Below, piece after piece: positions 34,893 to 43,959 of a stretch of 64,000 nt of DNA. Numbering within the stretch: position 1 is the stretch's first letter; the number at the start of each line of letters is the position of its first letter. The DNA lies in contig MKJV01000088.1 in the NCBI GenBank assembly GCA_001942185.1, forward strand, positions 1 to 64,000, read 5' to 3'. The notes under the pieces were generated by a model that was not told the DNA's origin, ran no database searches, and was given only the letters and a program-made list of their open reading frames with translations. A program made the translations under genes and the position numbers. This DNA comes from Pseudonocardia sp. CNS-004. GTDB lineage: Bacteria; Actinomycetota; Actinomycetes; Mycobacteriales; Pseudonocardiaceae.

Positions 34893-36112
34893 TCAGGGCT
34901 GTGTGAGCAGGTATCGGCCGAAGTGGGGCACCGTGAACGCGATCTGGCCCCGTTGGGCCGAGAACACCAGCCCCTTCTTCAACAGGCTGTCACGGGCCGG
35001 TGAGAGCGACGAGGCCTTCCGACCGAGATGATCGGCGATCCCGGCGGTGCCCACGGGCTCGTCCCTGCCCTCCGAGAGCTCGGCCATCGCGCGCAGGTAC
35101 TCCCGTTCCGCGGGCGTGGCGCGTTCGTACCGGGAGCCGAAGAAGCCGACGGCGAGCTCGCCTTCGGCCTCCGGGGCCGCCAGCTTGACGTCGGGCGCGG
35201 CGATCGGGCTGCGGGGGGCGGCGTCCCACGCGGCCTTCCCGTACGCCTGCACGAAGTACGGGTACCCGCCCGAGGCCTCGTACAGGGCGTCGAGCGCATC
35301 GACGTCGAAGGCGGCGTCCTCGCGTTCGGCGGGGGCGAGCAGCGCGAAGTCGGCGTCAGCGCGGTCGAGCTTGTCGATGCGGGCGTACTTGAACAACCGC
35401 TCCGAGTAGGACTTCGACGCCGAGAGCACCGCGGGCAGGTGCGGCAGCCCGGCGCCGACCACCACGAGCGGGGCGCGCGACTGCGACAGCTCGTGGCAGG
35501 CCGCGCAGAGCGCCGACACGTCGTCCGGGCGCAGGTCCTGCATCTCGTCGATGAGCAGCGCGATGCCGGCCCCGACTTCCTGGGCGAGTCCTGCGACCTC
35601 GGTGAACAGCTCGACGAGGTCGATCTCGATGTCGCCGGAGTCGGCCCTGCCGTGTGCGACCGCGACGTCGATGCCCGGCTGCCAGCGGTCGCGCATCTTC
35701 GCCCCGTCGGGCGCAGAGCGCAGCGCGAACGCCTTCAGCACGCCGAGCACCTCGTCGGCGCGGTTCGGGTCGACCGGCTCGTCGCCCGCCCGCTCGGCGT
35801 CGCGGTGCCGCACGGAGAGGTCGCGGATCGCGCGATGCAGTGCGGCGGCGAGCGGGCGGCGCAGATCGGCGTCCGGCCGGGCCTCGATCTTGCCGGCGCC
35901 CCACCCGGCCCGCATGGCCATCGAGCGCAGCTCGCCGAGCAGCACGGTCTTGCCGACCCCCCGCAGGCCGGTGAGCACGAGGCTGCGTTCCGGCCGGCCG
36001 CGGGAGACGCGTTCGAGCACGATCTCGACGCGTCGAGCTCCTTGTCGCGCCCGGCCAGCTCGGGGGGCCGCTGGCCCGCGCCGGGCGCGAACGGATTGCG
36101 CACGGGGTCCAC
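34893..36112 (-). CDS. AAA-type ATP-binding protein (orc1/MalT-like ATPase), frame broken near 36031
   Basis: About 406 residues when one G is restored in GACGCGTCGAG. It starts DPVRNPFAPGAGQRPPELAG, a head often seen in AAA_16/Orc1-like proteins, then Walker A TGLRGVGKTVLL and Walker B IALLIDEMQDL. Sensor and lid helices follow (AFDVDALDALYEASGGYPYF). A C-terminal winged helix (EREYLRAMAELSEG, then IADHLGRKASSLSPARDSL) suggests DNA binding. Such single-protein ATPases resemble the ATPase half of regulators or archaeal-type ATPases; the role is unknown. Start GTG 36112. No nuclease or effector neighbour was seen. Confidence 0.75.
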
Positions 36113-36214
36113 GCATCGGACGGTATCGGCGAATCTTGCCCGAGCCGTAGAAGCGGCTAGCGAACGCGATGGCGTGTCGTCGATCGCCTGCTCTACAGCT
36201 GTCTCGGGTGATCG

Positions 36215-37231
36215 CTAGACACCGCGATACTCGGGGATGGAAGCCTCGACGACGGACGCACCCACCTCCATCAGCCGTTCCAGGGCGTACGCCGGGTCGA
36301 TCAGCGACTCGGGGGTGTGGATGCCCGGCCGGGCACGCTCGCCACGCAGCCCGATGAGCCGTTCGACACCGAGGGCGACGCCGAGCGCCGTGAGCGGGCG
36401 CTGCCCATCCGGGTGGACGAGGTACCTGCTCGTGCGCATCGGCGCGCCCGCAGCGTCCACCCCTTCGACGTCGATCCGCATCTCGAGCGACGGGGCTGCA
36501 CCGCGGCGCCGCCCCGTCGACTCGCCGAGGGCGTAGTCGAAGCGGACGTTCGCCGCTCCCGTCGCGAACGCGAGGCTCGGCACGTCGAGGATGGGCACGC
36601 TCTGGGCCGGCAGGACGGTGCCGTCCGACGCGCGCACCTCGGACTGCGCATCGGCGGCCAGGAGCCACGTGAAGACGCCGTCCCGGCGCCGCAGCCCGGC
36701 GGTGGAGGCCGTGTACAGCCGCTCGAGGTCCTTCAACCCCGCTGGTCCGCCGGCGTCCAGCTCATCCAGCACCACGCCGATCGCGATGCCGTCGACCCGG
36801 TCGAACTCCCGGGCCAGGTGCAGCGCCGCGAGCACGCCGGTGCCGGCGGTGAAGTGGCTGGCCAGCAGGATCGGCGAGGCGCTCGCGCGTTGGGCGCCGG
36901 CCACGACCTCGGGGGCGACGTCGACCAGGCCGCTGGAGATGCTGAGGTACGCCGCCCCGTGCTGCTGCGCGTAGCGCAGCCCGTGCAGGTGGTCGTCCCA
37001 GATCGCGGCGACCACGGCCGAGTGGCTGCTTCCCGCCGGGAGACCGAGGTCGCCGCGCCCCAGGTCGACGGTGACGGCCGTGGCGCTTCCGAGCTCGTCG
37101 GCCACCCGCTGCGCACGTTCGATGCTGCGGCCGGCGATCGTCAGCGGCAGCGTCGGGTGCCACTGCCGCAGGAGCGCTGCGGTCCCCGCACCTGCCTGGC
37201 CCGAACCACCCAAGATCAGTACTGGCTCCAC
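36215..37231 (-). CDS. Saccharopine dehydrogenase-like NAD(P)-binding oxidoreductase
   Basis: 338 residues with an N-terminal Rossmann fold (VLILGGSGQAGAGTAALLRQ). The DLGRGD and SSGLVDVAPEV segments are typical of the saccharopine dehydrogenase/trans-acting enoyl reductase group. The C-terminal half (RTSRYLVHPDGQRPLTALGV) is the family substrate domain. The GTG at 37231 was chosen over 37240 because GGGGGAG then lies eight bases upstream. It is divergent from a TetR gene with twin operators between, so it is probably repressed by that protein. The substrate is unknown. Confidence 0.75.
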   Translation of the reverse strand: MEPVLILGGSGQAGAGTAALLRQWHPTLPLTIAGRSIERAQRVADELGSATAVTVDLGRGDLGLPAGSSHSAVVAAIWDDHLHGLRYAQQHGAAYLSISSGLVDVAPEVVAGAQRASASPILLASHFTAGTGVLAALHLAREFDRVDGIAIGVVLDELDAGGPAGLKDLERLYTASTAGLRRRDGVFTWLLAADAQSEVRASDGTVLPAQSVPILDVPSLAFATGAANVRFDYALGESTGRRRGAAPSLEMRIDVEGVDAAGAPMRTSRYLVHPDGQRPLTALGVALGVERLIGLRGERARPGIHTPESLIDPAYALERLMEVGASVVEASIPEYRGV

Positions 37232-37254
37232 GTCGATCACTCCCCCTGCTGGCT

Positions 37255-37279
37255 ACATTTTGTAACTTACACTTTGTAG
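37255..37279. promoter_or_regulatory. Twin TACA-N3-TGTA operators between oxidoreductase and TetR genes
   Basis: TACATTTTGTA (37255-37265) and TACACTTTGTA (37269-37279), each a small dyad, repeat with a 14-base step. The region is AT-rich against a very GC-rich background, which marks it as the shared promoter/operator. Confidence 0.65.
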
Positions 37280-37309
37280 CTAGACTGGACCCGATCCGCG
37301 AGGAGGACG

Positions 37310-37894
37310 ATGGCCACGAAAACGGCGCGCCTGCCGAAGCGGGCGAGGCGGGAACAGCTGCTCGACACCGCCCGGGAGATCGTGCGGGAGCAGGGCGCGG
37401 ACGGGCTGACCCTCGTGACGCTCGCAGAGGCCGCGGGGGTGAGCAGGCCGATCGCGTACGACCACTTCGGCACCCGCGCCGGTCTCCTGCTCGCGCTCTA
37501 CCGCCGCCTCGAGGAACGGCACCGGGCCGCCGTGACCGAGGCGCTGCAGGACGCCGAGCCCAGCCCGGGCGCGATCTCCCACGTCATGAGCGCCGCGTAC
37601 TTCGCCTGCGCCACCGACATGCCGGAGTTCACCGCCGTCTCCGCGGCGCTCAAGGGCAACCCGGAGGCGGAGGCGCTCCAGCACGAGATGCTCGACGGCT
37701 ACACGGAGGTGATGGCGGATGCGCTGGCGCCGCTCTCGGCCCTTCCGGTCGACGCGCTCCGGCTGCGCTGCACCGGTGTGCTGGGTGCCGCGGAGGCGAT
37801 CGCCGTCGAGGTGAACCGGGGACGCACCACCCTCCCGGACGCCGTCAGCGCGCTGGCCGACCTGATCGTGGGCAGCCTCGCCACCGGCCGCTGA
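37310..37894 (+). CDS. TetR/AcrR family transcriptional regulator
   Basis: 194 residues. The DNA-binding domain (12-58) reads REQLLDTAREIVREQGADGL, then LAEAAGVSRPIAYDHFGTRA, the standard TetR helix-turn-helix. The C-terminal ligand domain shows no recognisable substrate signature. The ATG at 37310 follows GAGGAGGACG. The paired TACA-N3-TGTA dyads just upstream make autoregulation and control of the divergent oxidoreductase likely. It ends 22 bases before the convergent DUF1206 gene. Confidence 0.88.
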   Translation: MATKTARLPKRARREQLLDTAREIVREQGADGLTLVTLAEAAGVSRPIAYDHFGTRAGLLLALYRRLEERHRAAVTEALQDAEPSPGAISHVMSAAYFACATDMPEFTAVSAALKGNPEAEALQHEMLDGYTEVMADALAPLSALPVDALRLRCTGVLGAAEAIAVEVNRGRTTLPDAVSALADLIVGSLATGR

Positions 37895-37915
37895 ACGACG
37901 TGCGCGCGGGACCGA

Positions 37916-38745
37916 TCAGGCGCGGCGTGTGGCCGCGTCGGCGATGCAGAACAGGCCGAACGCCATGAACCCCGCAGCCACCACGGCGAGCAGCCACGTC
38001 CCCGCCGCGGTGGTGCCCAGCGCGCGCAGCGCCTCGTCGAGCCCGCCTGCCCAGCCGGGATCCGCGAGCAGCGCGGCCGCACCGGCGAGGCCGGCCACCA
38101 CGCCGATCGCGAGTGCGCGCGCGAGGTGCCCGATCGCCCCCAGCACCTCGATCGCGTTCTGCACACCGGATGCGAGCCTGCGGACGTCGAGATCACCCAT
38201 GAACGTGCGGCGCACCCCGGTGTAGGTCATCGCGCCTGCCAGCCCGAGCAGCACGGCCGCGGCGATCCCCAGCAGCAGCCGCCCGGCGGGCAGCGTCAGC
38301 ACCTGCGCAGCCAGCTGCTGCACCGTGCCGTTGGACGATCGGATGCCCGTGAGGTACTCGACGATGATCCCCGCGAGCCGCACACCGCGATCGACTTCGC
38401 GACCGCGCCCACCCGCTTGCGCACCCGTTCGCCGCCGCGCACCCAGCGGAACCCGACCGCGGCGGCCGTGAGCTGCCACAGCGCGAAGGCGAGCAGGCCG
38501 ACCACGGCCACGACGAGCGCGAGGACCCCGCCCGGAGTGGCGGCGATCGTGCCGACGGCGCCTGCGGCGTCCGGCGGGGCGTCCGGCACGCCGAAGGCCA
38601 CCTGCAACGCGAGCCAGGCGACGACGAGGTGGACGATCCCGTAGCCCACGAGCCCGATGCGCCCGAGCACGTCGACGACCCGCCCGGGGGCGTCCGAGCG
38701 CCCCTCCCGCACGAGCCGCCGCAGACGTACGAGTGGCCGGGCCAT
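37916..38745 (-). CDS. DUF1206 membrane protein (frame broken near 38386)
   Basis: About 276 residues when one base is restored near GCGGTGTGC. Three repeats of a two-helix unit give six membrane helices. Each unit opens with an Arg-rich amphipathic segment and a helix pair: LGRIGLVGYGIVHLVVAWLA; VEYLTGIRSS with LLLGIAAAVLLGLAGAMTYT; and IGHLARALAIGVVAGLAGAA. This triplicated layout defines DUF1206, a family of unknown function common in actinobacteria. Start ATG 38745, next to the divergent SIMPL gene (38830). No signal peptide. Confidence 0.82.
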
Positions 38746-38829
38746 TCCATCACTCCGTATGCAGCTGTATCGGTGACGTCCTAGAGAAGGGGATACTCCG
38801 CGATCCGGCCGCTCGGGGACACTCGGGTC

Positions 38830-39434
38830 GTGACCGAGATCGTGACCGAGGGCAGCGGCTGGTACGAGCAGCTCGGCGACCGCGCCGAGCTCGACGTGAG
38901 CTTCACGGCGGTGGCCCGCACGCGCTCCGACGCCGTGCGGGAACTCGGTCGCCGGATGGAAGGAGCGGAACCGGCGCTCTCCCGGCCGGGGCTGCAGGTG
39001 CGGCACGCAGGCTGCGGGTGCACAACGAGTGGCGGGGCAACCGGGTGGTCGGCTGCCGGGCGGGCGAGGACCTCGCGCTCCTCGTCACCGACGTCGCCGA
39101 GCTCGACGCGGTGCTGTCGGCGCTGGTGGGCGCCGAGCCCACCGACGTGCAGGGCCCGAGGTGGGTGCTGGCGGACCCCGCCGCCGCCCGCCGCGAGGCG
39201 CAGCGGCGTGCGGTGGCCGACGCTCGCGACCGGGCCGATGGCTACGCCGACGCGCTGGGCGGCACGCTCGGGCCGCTGGTGAGGCTGTCGGAGGCGCCGG
39301 AGCACGGCGCGCCCGTGGCGTACCGGATGGCGGCGGCCGAGACCGCGGGCCCCGACGTCCGCGCGCTCGGCCTCGAGCCCGAGCCGGTGCGCGTCACGGC
39401 GCGCTGCACGACGACCTGGACCCTGGAGCCGTGA
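38830..39434 (+). CDS. SIMPL domain-containing protein (DUF541), frame broken near 39007
   Basis: About 201 residues. It begins MTEIVTEGSGWYEQLGDRAE with the first SIMPL beta-strand pair, then RTRSDAVRELGRRM. After the break (one base missing near GGCACGCAGG) the frame continues RLRVHNEWRGNRVVGCRA. The helix ARREAQRRAVADARDRADGY and C-terminal strands PEPVRVTARCTTTWTLEP complete one domain. No signal peptide is visible, unlike Gram-negative members. SIMPL (OMP28/BP26-like) proteins are linked to oxidative stress or signalling but have no known activity. GTG start at 38830. Confidence 0.78.
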
Positions 39435-39494
39435 TCGCCACGAGTGGTGTCGGCGCGTCGAACATGTCGCCCTGACACCATTCCCGGCGATCAC
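39431..39494. terminator. Dispersed hairpin repeat / terminator (SIMPL-FxsA junction)
   Basis: Outer arms GTGATCGCC (39431-39439) and GGCGATCAC (39486-39494) and inner arms TGGTGTC / GACACCA form a stepped hairpin between convergent genes. The right half, TGTCGCCCTGACACCATT, is shared with the hairpin at 57700-57739, so this belongs to a repeat family. The arm begins inside the SIMPL stop codon region. Confidence 0.7.
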
Positions 39495-39507
39495 TGGACG
39501 GGCAGGG

Positions 39508-39984
39508 CTACGCCCGGGGGTCGCCCGGCACGACCGTGCCCTCGATGATCAGGCGATCGGGGCGCGGGGTGGGGTCGTCGACCACCTCGCCGTCGACCAC
39601 CGGCGCCTGGCTGCGGATCCGCGCGGAGCGCAGGTCGGGGGAGCGCTCCTCCGCCGCGCGCACCAGCCTGCGACGGGCCAGGGCACGAGTGGGCGGCAGC
39701 ACCAGCAGCAGGCCTGCGAGGTCGGTGACCAGGCCGGGGACGAACAGCAGCACGCCACCCGCCGCCACCAGCATGCCGTCGGTGAGCTCGGCGGTGGGCA
39801 CCCGCCGGTTGTTCACCGCCTCGGCGAGGGCCTGGGCTGCCCGCACACCCTCGCGGCGGGCCAGCCACAGCCCGAGCACCGATCCGGCCAGCAGCACGAG
39901 CAGCGTCCAGCCCAGCCCGATCGCCGACCCGAGCGCGACCAGCGCAACGATCTCGATCACGAGGTACAGGAGCACGAACGCCAT
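39508..39984 (-). CDS. FxsA family membrane protein
   Basis: 158 residues with the FxsA layout. Two N-terminal helices (MAFVLLYLVIEIVALVALGS and LGWTLLVLLAGSVLGLWLAR) come first, then the conserved region REGVRAAQALAEAV. Two more hydrophobic segments follow (GMLVAAGGVLLFVPGLVTDL and LAGLLLVLPP). The charged cytoplasmic tail carries the FxsA-typical SQAPVVDGEVVDDPTP-like acidic motif. E. coli FxsA limits exclusion of phage T7 by the F plasmid, but its cellular role is unknown. ATG 39984. It shares a strand with the bkd operon but has its own 56-base gap. Confidence 0.85.
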   Translation of the reverse strand: MAFVLLYLVIEIVALVALGSAIGLGWTLLVLLAGSVLGLWLARREGVRAAQALAEAVNNRRVPTAELTDGMLVAAGGVLLFVPGLVTDLAGLLLVLPPTRALARRRLVRAAEERSPDLRSARIRSQAPVVDGEVVDDPTPRPDRLIIEGTVVPGDPRA

Positions 39985-40040
39985 GCTCTGAGTAACGCAC
40001 GAGATGCCGTCCGTGCTCCCGAGATCCAGTCACGGATCGG

Positions 40041-41327
40041 TCACCACGTGAGCGCGAGTCCCGGATCCGTGAGCAGCGCGCCGACGTCGGCGAGGAACCG
40101 GGAACCCTGCTCGCCGTCGACGAGCCGGTGGTCGAACGACAGTGCCAGCTGGCACACGGTGCGCACCGCGAGCTCGCCGTCCACCACCCACGGCATCGGC
40201 TTGATCGCGCCCACCGCGAGGATCGCGGCCTCCCCTGGATTGATGATGGGAGTGCCGGAGTCCACGCCGAACACGCCGACGTTGGTGATGGTGAACGTGC
40301 CCCCGACCAGGTCGGACGGGGGCGTCTTGCCGGACCGGGCCGTGTCGGTGAGGCCCTCCAACGCACCGGCGAGCTCCCGGAGCGAGAGCGTGTCGGCGTC
40401 GCGGATCTTCGGCACGATCAGCCCGCGCGGGGTGGCCGCGGCGATCCCGAGCTGCACCCGGTCGTAGTAGACGATCTCGCCCGCCGGCTCGTCCCACGAG
40501 GCGTTCACGTCGGGCGTGCGCTTCGCGGCGAGGCACACCGCCTTCGCCACGAACGCGAGCGGTGTGAGCTTCACCTCCCGGTACTCGCGGGTGGCGCGCA
40601 GCCGGTCCCGCAGCTCCATCGTGGCCGTGACGTCGACGGCCAGGAACTCGGTGACGTGCGGCGCGGTGAACGCGCTTCCCGCCACCGCCGCTGCGGTGGC
40701 CCTGCGCACCCCGCGGATCGGCTCCCGGCGCACGCCACCCGCACTCGCGGCGGGAGCGGCCGGGGCGGGAGCGGCCGCGCCCTCGACGTCCGCGCGGGTG
40801 ATCACGCCCCCTTCGCCGCTACCGCTGAGGCTGCGCAGGTCGATGCCCAGGTCCTTGGCGAGCTTGCGCACGGGAGGTTTGGCGAGCGGAACGGGGCGGT
40901 CCCCGTTGCGAGCCGATCCGTTCGGACGAACGACACTCTCGTCCGATGGATCCGTACGAGCGGGCCGTTCGTCCGACGGCGGGGTCCGGCGGGGGCGGCG
41001 GGTCGCCGAGGCCTGGCGCGGGCCGTAGCCCACCAGGTTGGGGACCGCTTCCTCGTCGGCCGTGCTGCGCGCGGGTGCCTCGGCGCCTCCCGTGTCGATC
41101 GAGATGATCGGGGTGCCGACCTGGATCGTCTTGCCGGGCTCCGCGAGCAGGGCGCTCACGGTGCCCGCCCACGGGCACGGCAGCTCGACGGCGGCCTTCG
41201 CCGTCTCGATCTCGCAGATGACCTGGTTGACGGTGACCTCGTCGCCCGGCCCGACCTGCCAGGCGATGATCTCGGCCTCGGTGAGGCCCTCACCGACGTC
41301 GGGCAGCGTGAACTCGCGGAGGGGCAT
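40041..41327 (-). CDS. bkdC: Branched-chain 2-oxoacid dehydrogenase E2 (dihydrolipoamide acyltransferase)
   Basis: 428 residues. An N-terminal lipoyl domain has its lipoyl-lysine at position 44 (EIETAKAAVELP). An Ala/Pro-rich linker leads to a peripheral-subunit-binding domain (VRKLAKDLGIDLRSLSGSGE). The acyltransferase core ends with the active-site SFDHRLVDGEQGSRF (His and Asp). It transfers branched acyl groups from E1 to CoA. It is last in the operon bkdA-bkdB-orf57-bkdC, and its ATG overlaps the stop of the small orf (TGATG), so translation is coupled. No E3 gene is present; lpd is expected elsewhere. Confidence 0.93.
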   Translation of the reverse strand: MPLREFTLPDVGEGLTEAEIIAWQVGPGDEVTVNQVICEIETAKAAVELPCPWAGTVSALLAEPGKTIQVGTPIISIDTGGAEAPARSTADEEAVPNLVGYGPRQASATRRPRRTPPSDERPARTDPSDESVVRPNGSARNGDRPVPLAKPPVRKLAKDLGIDLRSLSGSGEGGVITRADVEGAAAPAPAAPAASAGGVRREPIRGVRRATAAAVAGSAFTAPHVTEFLAVDVTATMELRDRLRATREYREVKLTPLAFVAKAVCLAAKRTPDVNASWDEPAGEIVYYDRVQLGIAAATPRGLIVPKIRDADTLSLRELAGALEGLTDTARSGKTPPSDLVGGTFTITNVGVFGVDSGTPIINPGEAAILAVGAIKPMPWVVDGELAVRTVCQLALSFDHRLVDGEQGSRFLADVGALLTDPGLALTW

Positions 41328-41500
41328 CAGTGGCCCCCACCAGGAGTGCGGTGCGTGTATCGGCGGATCCAGGTTTCCGCCGGGTGTAGCGGCGGGCCGG
41401 CCTCGTACCGGGCGTACTCGGCCGGTTCGCCGATGCGCCCAGCGGGAAGCTGGGCCGTCGAGATATGTGCCGTACTGCTGGTGGGGGTCACTTCGGTCAC
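41327..41500 (-). CDS. 57-residue orf tightly embedded between bkdB and bkdC
   Basis: The GTG at 41500 overlaps the bkdB stop (GTGA) and its own TGA overlaps the bkdC ATG (TGATG), so it is coupled on both sides. The product starts MTEVTPTSSTAHISTAQL, continues GEPAEYARYEAGPPLHPAE and ends TWIRRYTHRTPGGGH. It is hydrophilic, with no membrane helix or cysteine. Without it, 170 bases would separate two genes of an otherwise gapless operon. I do not recognise a family. It could be a BCKDH subunit or regulator, or a decayed extension, but the frame is intact. Codon third positions are less GC-biased in its first half. Confidence 0.65.
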   Translation of the reverse strand: MTEVTPTSSTAHISTAQLPAGRIGEPAEYARYEAGPPLHPAETWIRRYTHRTPGGGH

Positions 41501-42471
41501 CAGGCCAGCGAACGGTCGACGGCGTCGAGCACGCGGTCGAGGTCGGGGAGGTAGTCCTCCTCGCACTTCGACGGCGGGTAGGGGGTGTCGAACCCCGTGA
41601 CCCGCAGCACCGGCGCCTCCAGCGAGTAGAAGGCCTCCTGCTGGACGCGGGCCGCGACCTCGGAGGCGATGGAGGACTCCGACGGCGCCTCGGACACGAC
41701 GACGAGCCGGCCGGTGCGGCGCACCGACTCCACCACCGGGTCGAGGTCGAGGGGGGACAGCGTGCGCAGGTCGATCACCTCGAGGTCGTGGCCGTCGGTC
41801 TCCGCGGCGGCCGCGGCATCGAGGCAGGTCCTGAGCAGCGGGCCGTAGGTGACGACCGTCAGCGTGCTGCCCGGGCGCACGACGCGGGAGGCGAAGAGCG
41901 GTGGTGGCTCGGCAGCCGGGTCGACCTCGCCCTTCTCCCAGTACCGCCGCTTCGGTTCGAAGAAGATCACCGGGTCGTCGCACGCGATGGCCTGCTGGAT
42001 CATCCAGAAGGCGTCGGCCGGGTTCGAGCAGGCCACGACCCGCAGCCCGGCGGCGTGTGCGAAGTACGACTCGGGCGACTCGCTGTGGTGCTCGACGGCC
42101 CCGATGCCCCCACCGAACGGGATCCGCACGACGACCGGCACCGTGATCTTGCCCTGCGAGCGGTAGTGCAGCTTGGCCAGCTGGGAGACGATCTGGTCGA
42201 ACCCGGGGAAGACGAACCCGTCGAACTGGATCTCACACACCGGCCGGAACCCGCGGATCGCGAGGCCGACCGCGGTGCCGATGATCCCGGACTCGGCGAG
42301 CGGGGTGTCGAGCACGCGCTGCTCACCGAAGTCCTTCTGCAGGCCGTCGGTGACCCGGTAGACCCCACCGAGCTTGCCGACGTCCTCACCCATCACGAGG
42401 ACCTTCGGGTCGCGTTCCATCGCCGCGCGGAGGCCGTTGTTCAACGCCTTGGCCAGGGTGGTCGCCGCCAT
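41497..42471 (-). CDS. bkdB: Branched-chain 2-oxoacid dehydrogenase E1 beta subunit
   Basis: 324 residues of the transketolase-like E1 beta family. The N-terminal TPP-binding part has VLVMGEDVGKLGGVYRVTDG and LAESGIIGTAVGLAIRGFRP. The central FGGGIGAVEHHSESPESYFA motif gives the TPP-ribose contact, and the C-terminal domain has LEVIDLRTLSPLDLDPVVES. With E1 alpha it decarboxylates 2-oxoisovalerate-type acids from Val, Leu and Ile. ATG 42471 lies two bases after the bkdA stop. It may also handle pyruvate, but the gene order matches mycobacterial BCKDH. Confidence 0.93.
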   Translation of the reverse strand: MAATTLAKALNNGLRAAMERDPKVLVMGEDVGKLGGVYRVTDGLQKDFGEQRVLDTPLAESGIIGTAVGLAIRGFRPVCEIQFDGFVFPGFDQIVSQLAKLHYRSQGKITVPVVVRIPFGGGIGAVEHHSESPESYFAHAAGLRVVACSNPADAFWMIQQAIACDDPVIFFEPKRRYWEKGEVDPAAEPPPLFASRVVRPGSTLTVVTYGPLLRTCLDAAAAAETDGHDLEVIDLRTLSPLDLDPVVESVRRTGRLVVVSEAPSESSIASEVAARVQQEAFYSLEAPVLRVTGFDTPYPPSKCEEDYLPDLDRVLDAVDRSLAW

Positions 42472-42472
42472 C

Positions 42473-43694
42473 TCAGACCCCGCTCCTGCTCGAACCCGCA
42501 AGCGGTTCTTCGGTCTCGAAGGACGCGCGGTAGTCCAGGTACGCGGCGCGCTGCGCCTCCAGCTGAGGCGAGGGCTCCGCGTAGACCTGCGAGAACATCC
42601 GGTCCGGCGACGGCTGCGGCATGTTCTCGCAGAACTCGCGGAACCCGGCGGCCAGCGCATCGGACTCGGCCTGCACCTCGTCGAAGAACTCCTGCCCGAC
42701 GTGGTGCTCGCGGACCAGGTTGACCCGCACCCGCTCGATCGGGTCCTTGAGCTTCCACAGCTCCAGCTCGTCGGCGAGGCGATAGCGCGACGGGTCGTCG
42801 GACGTGGTGTGCGCGTCCATGCGGTAGGTGAACGCCTCGATCAGCACCGGACCGTTCCCGGACCGGCACTCCTCGAGCGCCCACCGCGTGACGGCCAGGC
42901 AGGCCAGCACGTCGTTGCCGTCGACCCGGATGCCGGGGAAGCCGTACCCGGCGGCGCGCTGTAGAGCGGCACCCGGCTCTGCCGCTCGGTGGGCTCCGAG
43001 ATGGCCCACTGGTTGTTCTGGCAGTAGAAGACGACCGGCGCGTCGTACACGGCGGCCCAGACGAAGCCTTCGTGCACGTCGCCCTGGCTGGTGGCGCCGT
43101 CGCCGAAGAAGCAGATCGTGGCCTCGCTGTCGGGGCCCTCGCCGACCTTGCCCTCGAACTTCTGGCCCATCGCGTAGCCGGCGGCGTTGAGGACCTGGTT
43201 GCCGATGACGATCGTGTAGAGGTGGAAGCGGGAGCCTTCGGGTCCCAGCTGCCGTGGTCGGTGCCGCGGAAGATCCCGAGCAGCTCCGTGGGGTCGATCC
43301 CGCGGGTCCACGCCACCCCGTGCTCGCGGTACGACGGGAACGCCATGTCCTGGGACGCCATGGCCCGTCCCGCCCCGATCTGCGCGGCCTCCTGGCCCAG
43401 CAGCGGTACCCAGATCCCGAGCTGGCCCTGGCGCTGCAGGGCGTTGCCCTCGCGGTCGAACCGGCGCACGAGAACCAGGTCGCGGTAGAGGTCGCGCAGC
43501 GCGCCCACGTCGAGGTCGGCGGCGTAGGCGTCGAAGCGGGGGTCGGAGACCCGCTCGCCCTCGGGCGTGAGTAGCTGTACGAGCTCGGGGTCGCCCTCGT
43601 CGGTGGCCTTCAGTCCGGCCATCACGTGATCACGGCCGGGCCGTGCCCCGTGAACGGCCGCTGTGGGCGGGACCCAGTCCTGCGAAGTGGACAT
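42473..43694 (-). CDS. bkdA: Branched-chain 2-oxoacid dehydrogenase E1 alpha subunit (two frame breaks)
   Basis: About 407 residues. The TPP-magnesium motif ATICFFGDGATSQGDVHEGF runs to FYCQNNQWAIS (GDG...NN). The regulatory-loop region RMDAHTTSDDPSRYR is near the C-terminus. Breaks lie near 43235 (one G lost, giving DPKGSRFHLY) and 42962 (one C lost, restoring VPLYQRAAGYGFPG). The N-terminus starts MSTSQDWVPPTAAVHGARPG after GAGGAGGCACC. It is the first enzyme of the operon, forming the alpha2beta2 E1 with the next gene. The 265-base region upstream carries a small tandem repeat and presumably the promoter. Confidence 0.92.
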
Positions 43695-43851
43695 GGTGCC
43701 TCCTCGTCTGCTCGACCCTGTCCCGTTCGTGGCGGGATCCAGGGCGGACGCGTCCGGCCGGGGCACCCCGGTGCGGGTCCACGACCGGCTCGGAACGCAA
43801 TCCTGACACGGCGCACACACGCAGGGCAGATCCCCCGCGGCACCCCACGGG

Positions 43852-43909
43852 GGCATGGCACACAGCGGCATGACGCAGAGCGGCACGGCCCGCAGAGGCA
43901 TGACACAGC
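43852..43909. repeat. Short imperfect tandem repeat (about 15 bp, four units)
   Basis: Units of the type GGCATGRCRCAGAGC (43852, 43867, 43882, and a 13-bp unit at 43897) are repeated in the spacer between bkdA and the following gene. They are not coding on either strand as far as I can tell. Confidence 0.6.
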
Positions 43910-43959
43910 GGCACGCCCCGTGTTCGTCGGGACGTGCCGCTCGCTGTGCTCCGGGTGGT

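Noticed and set aside
34893..36112. AAA ATPase as part of a defence or toxin-antitoxin island
   Set aside because: Neighbours are a GroES-like gene and a TetR/oxidoreductase pair; no effector gene is visible.
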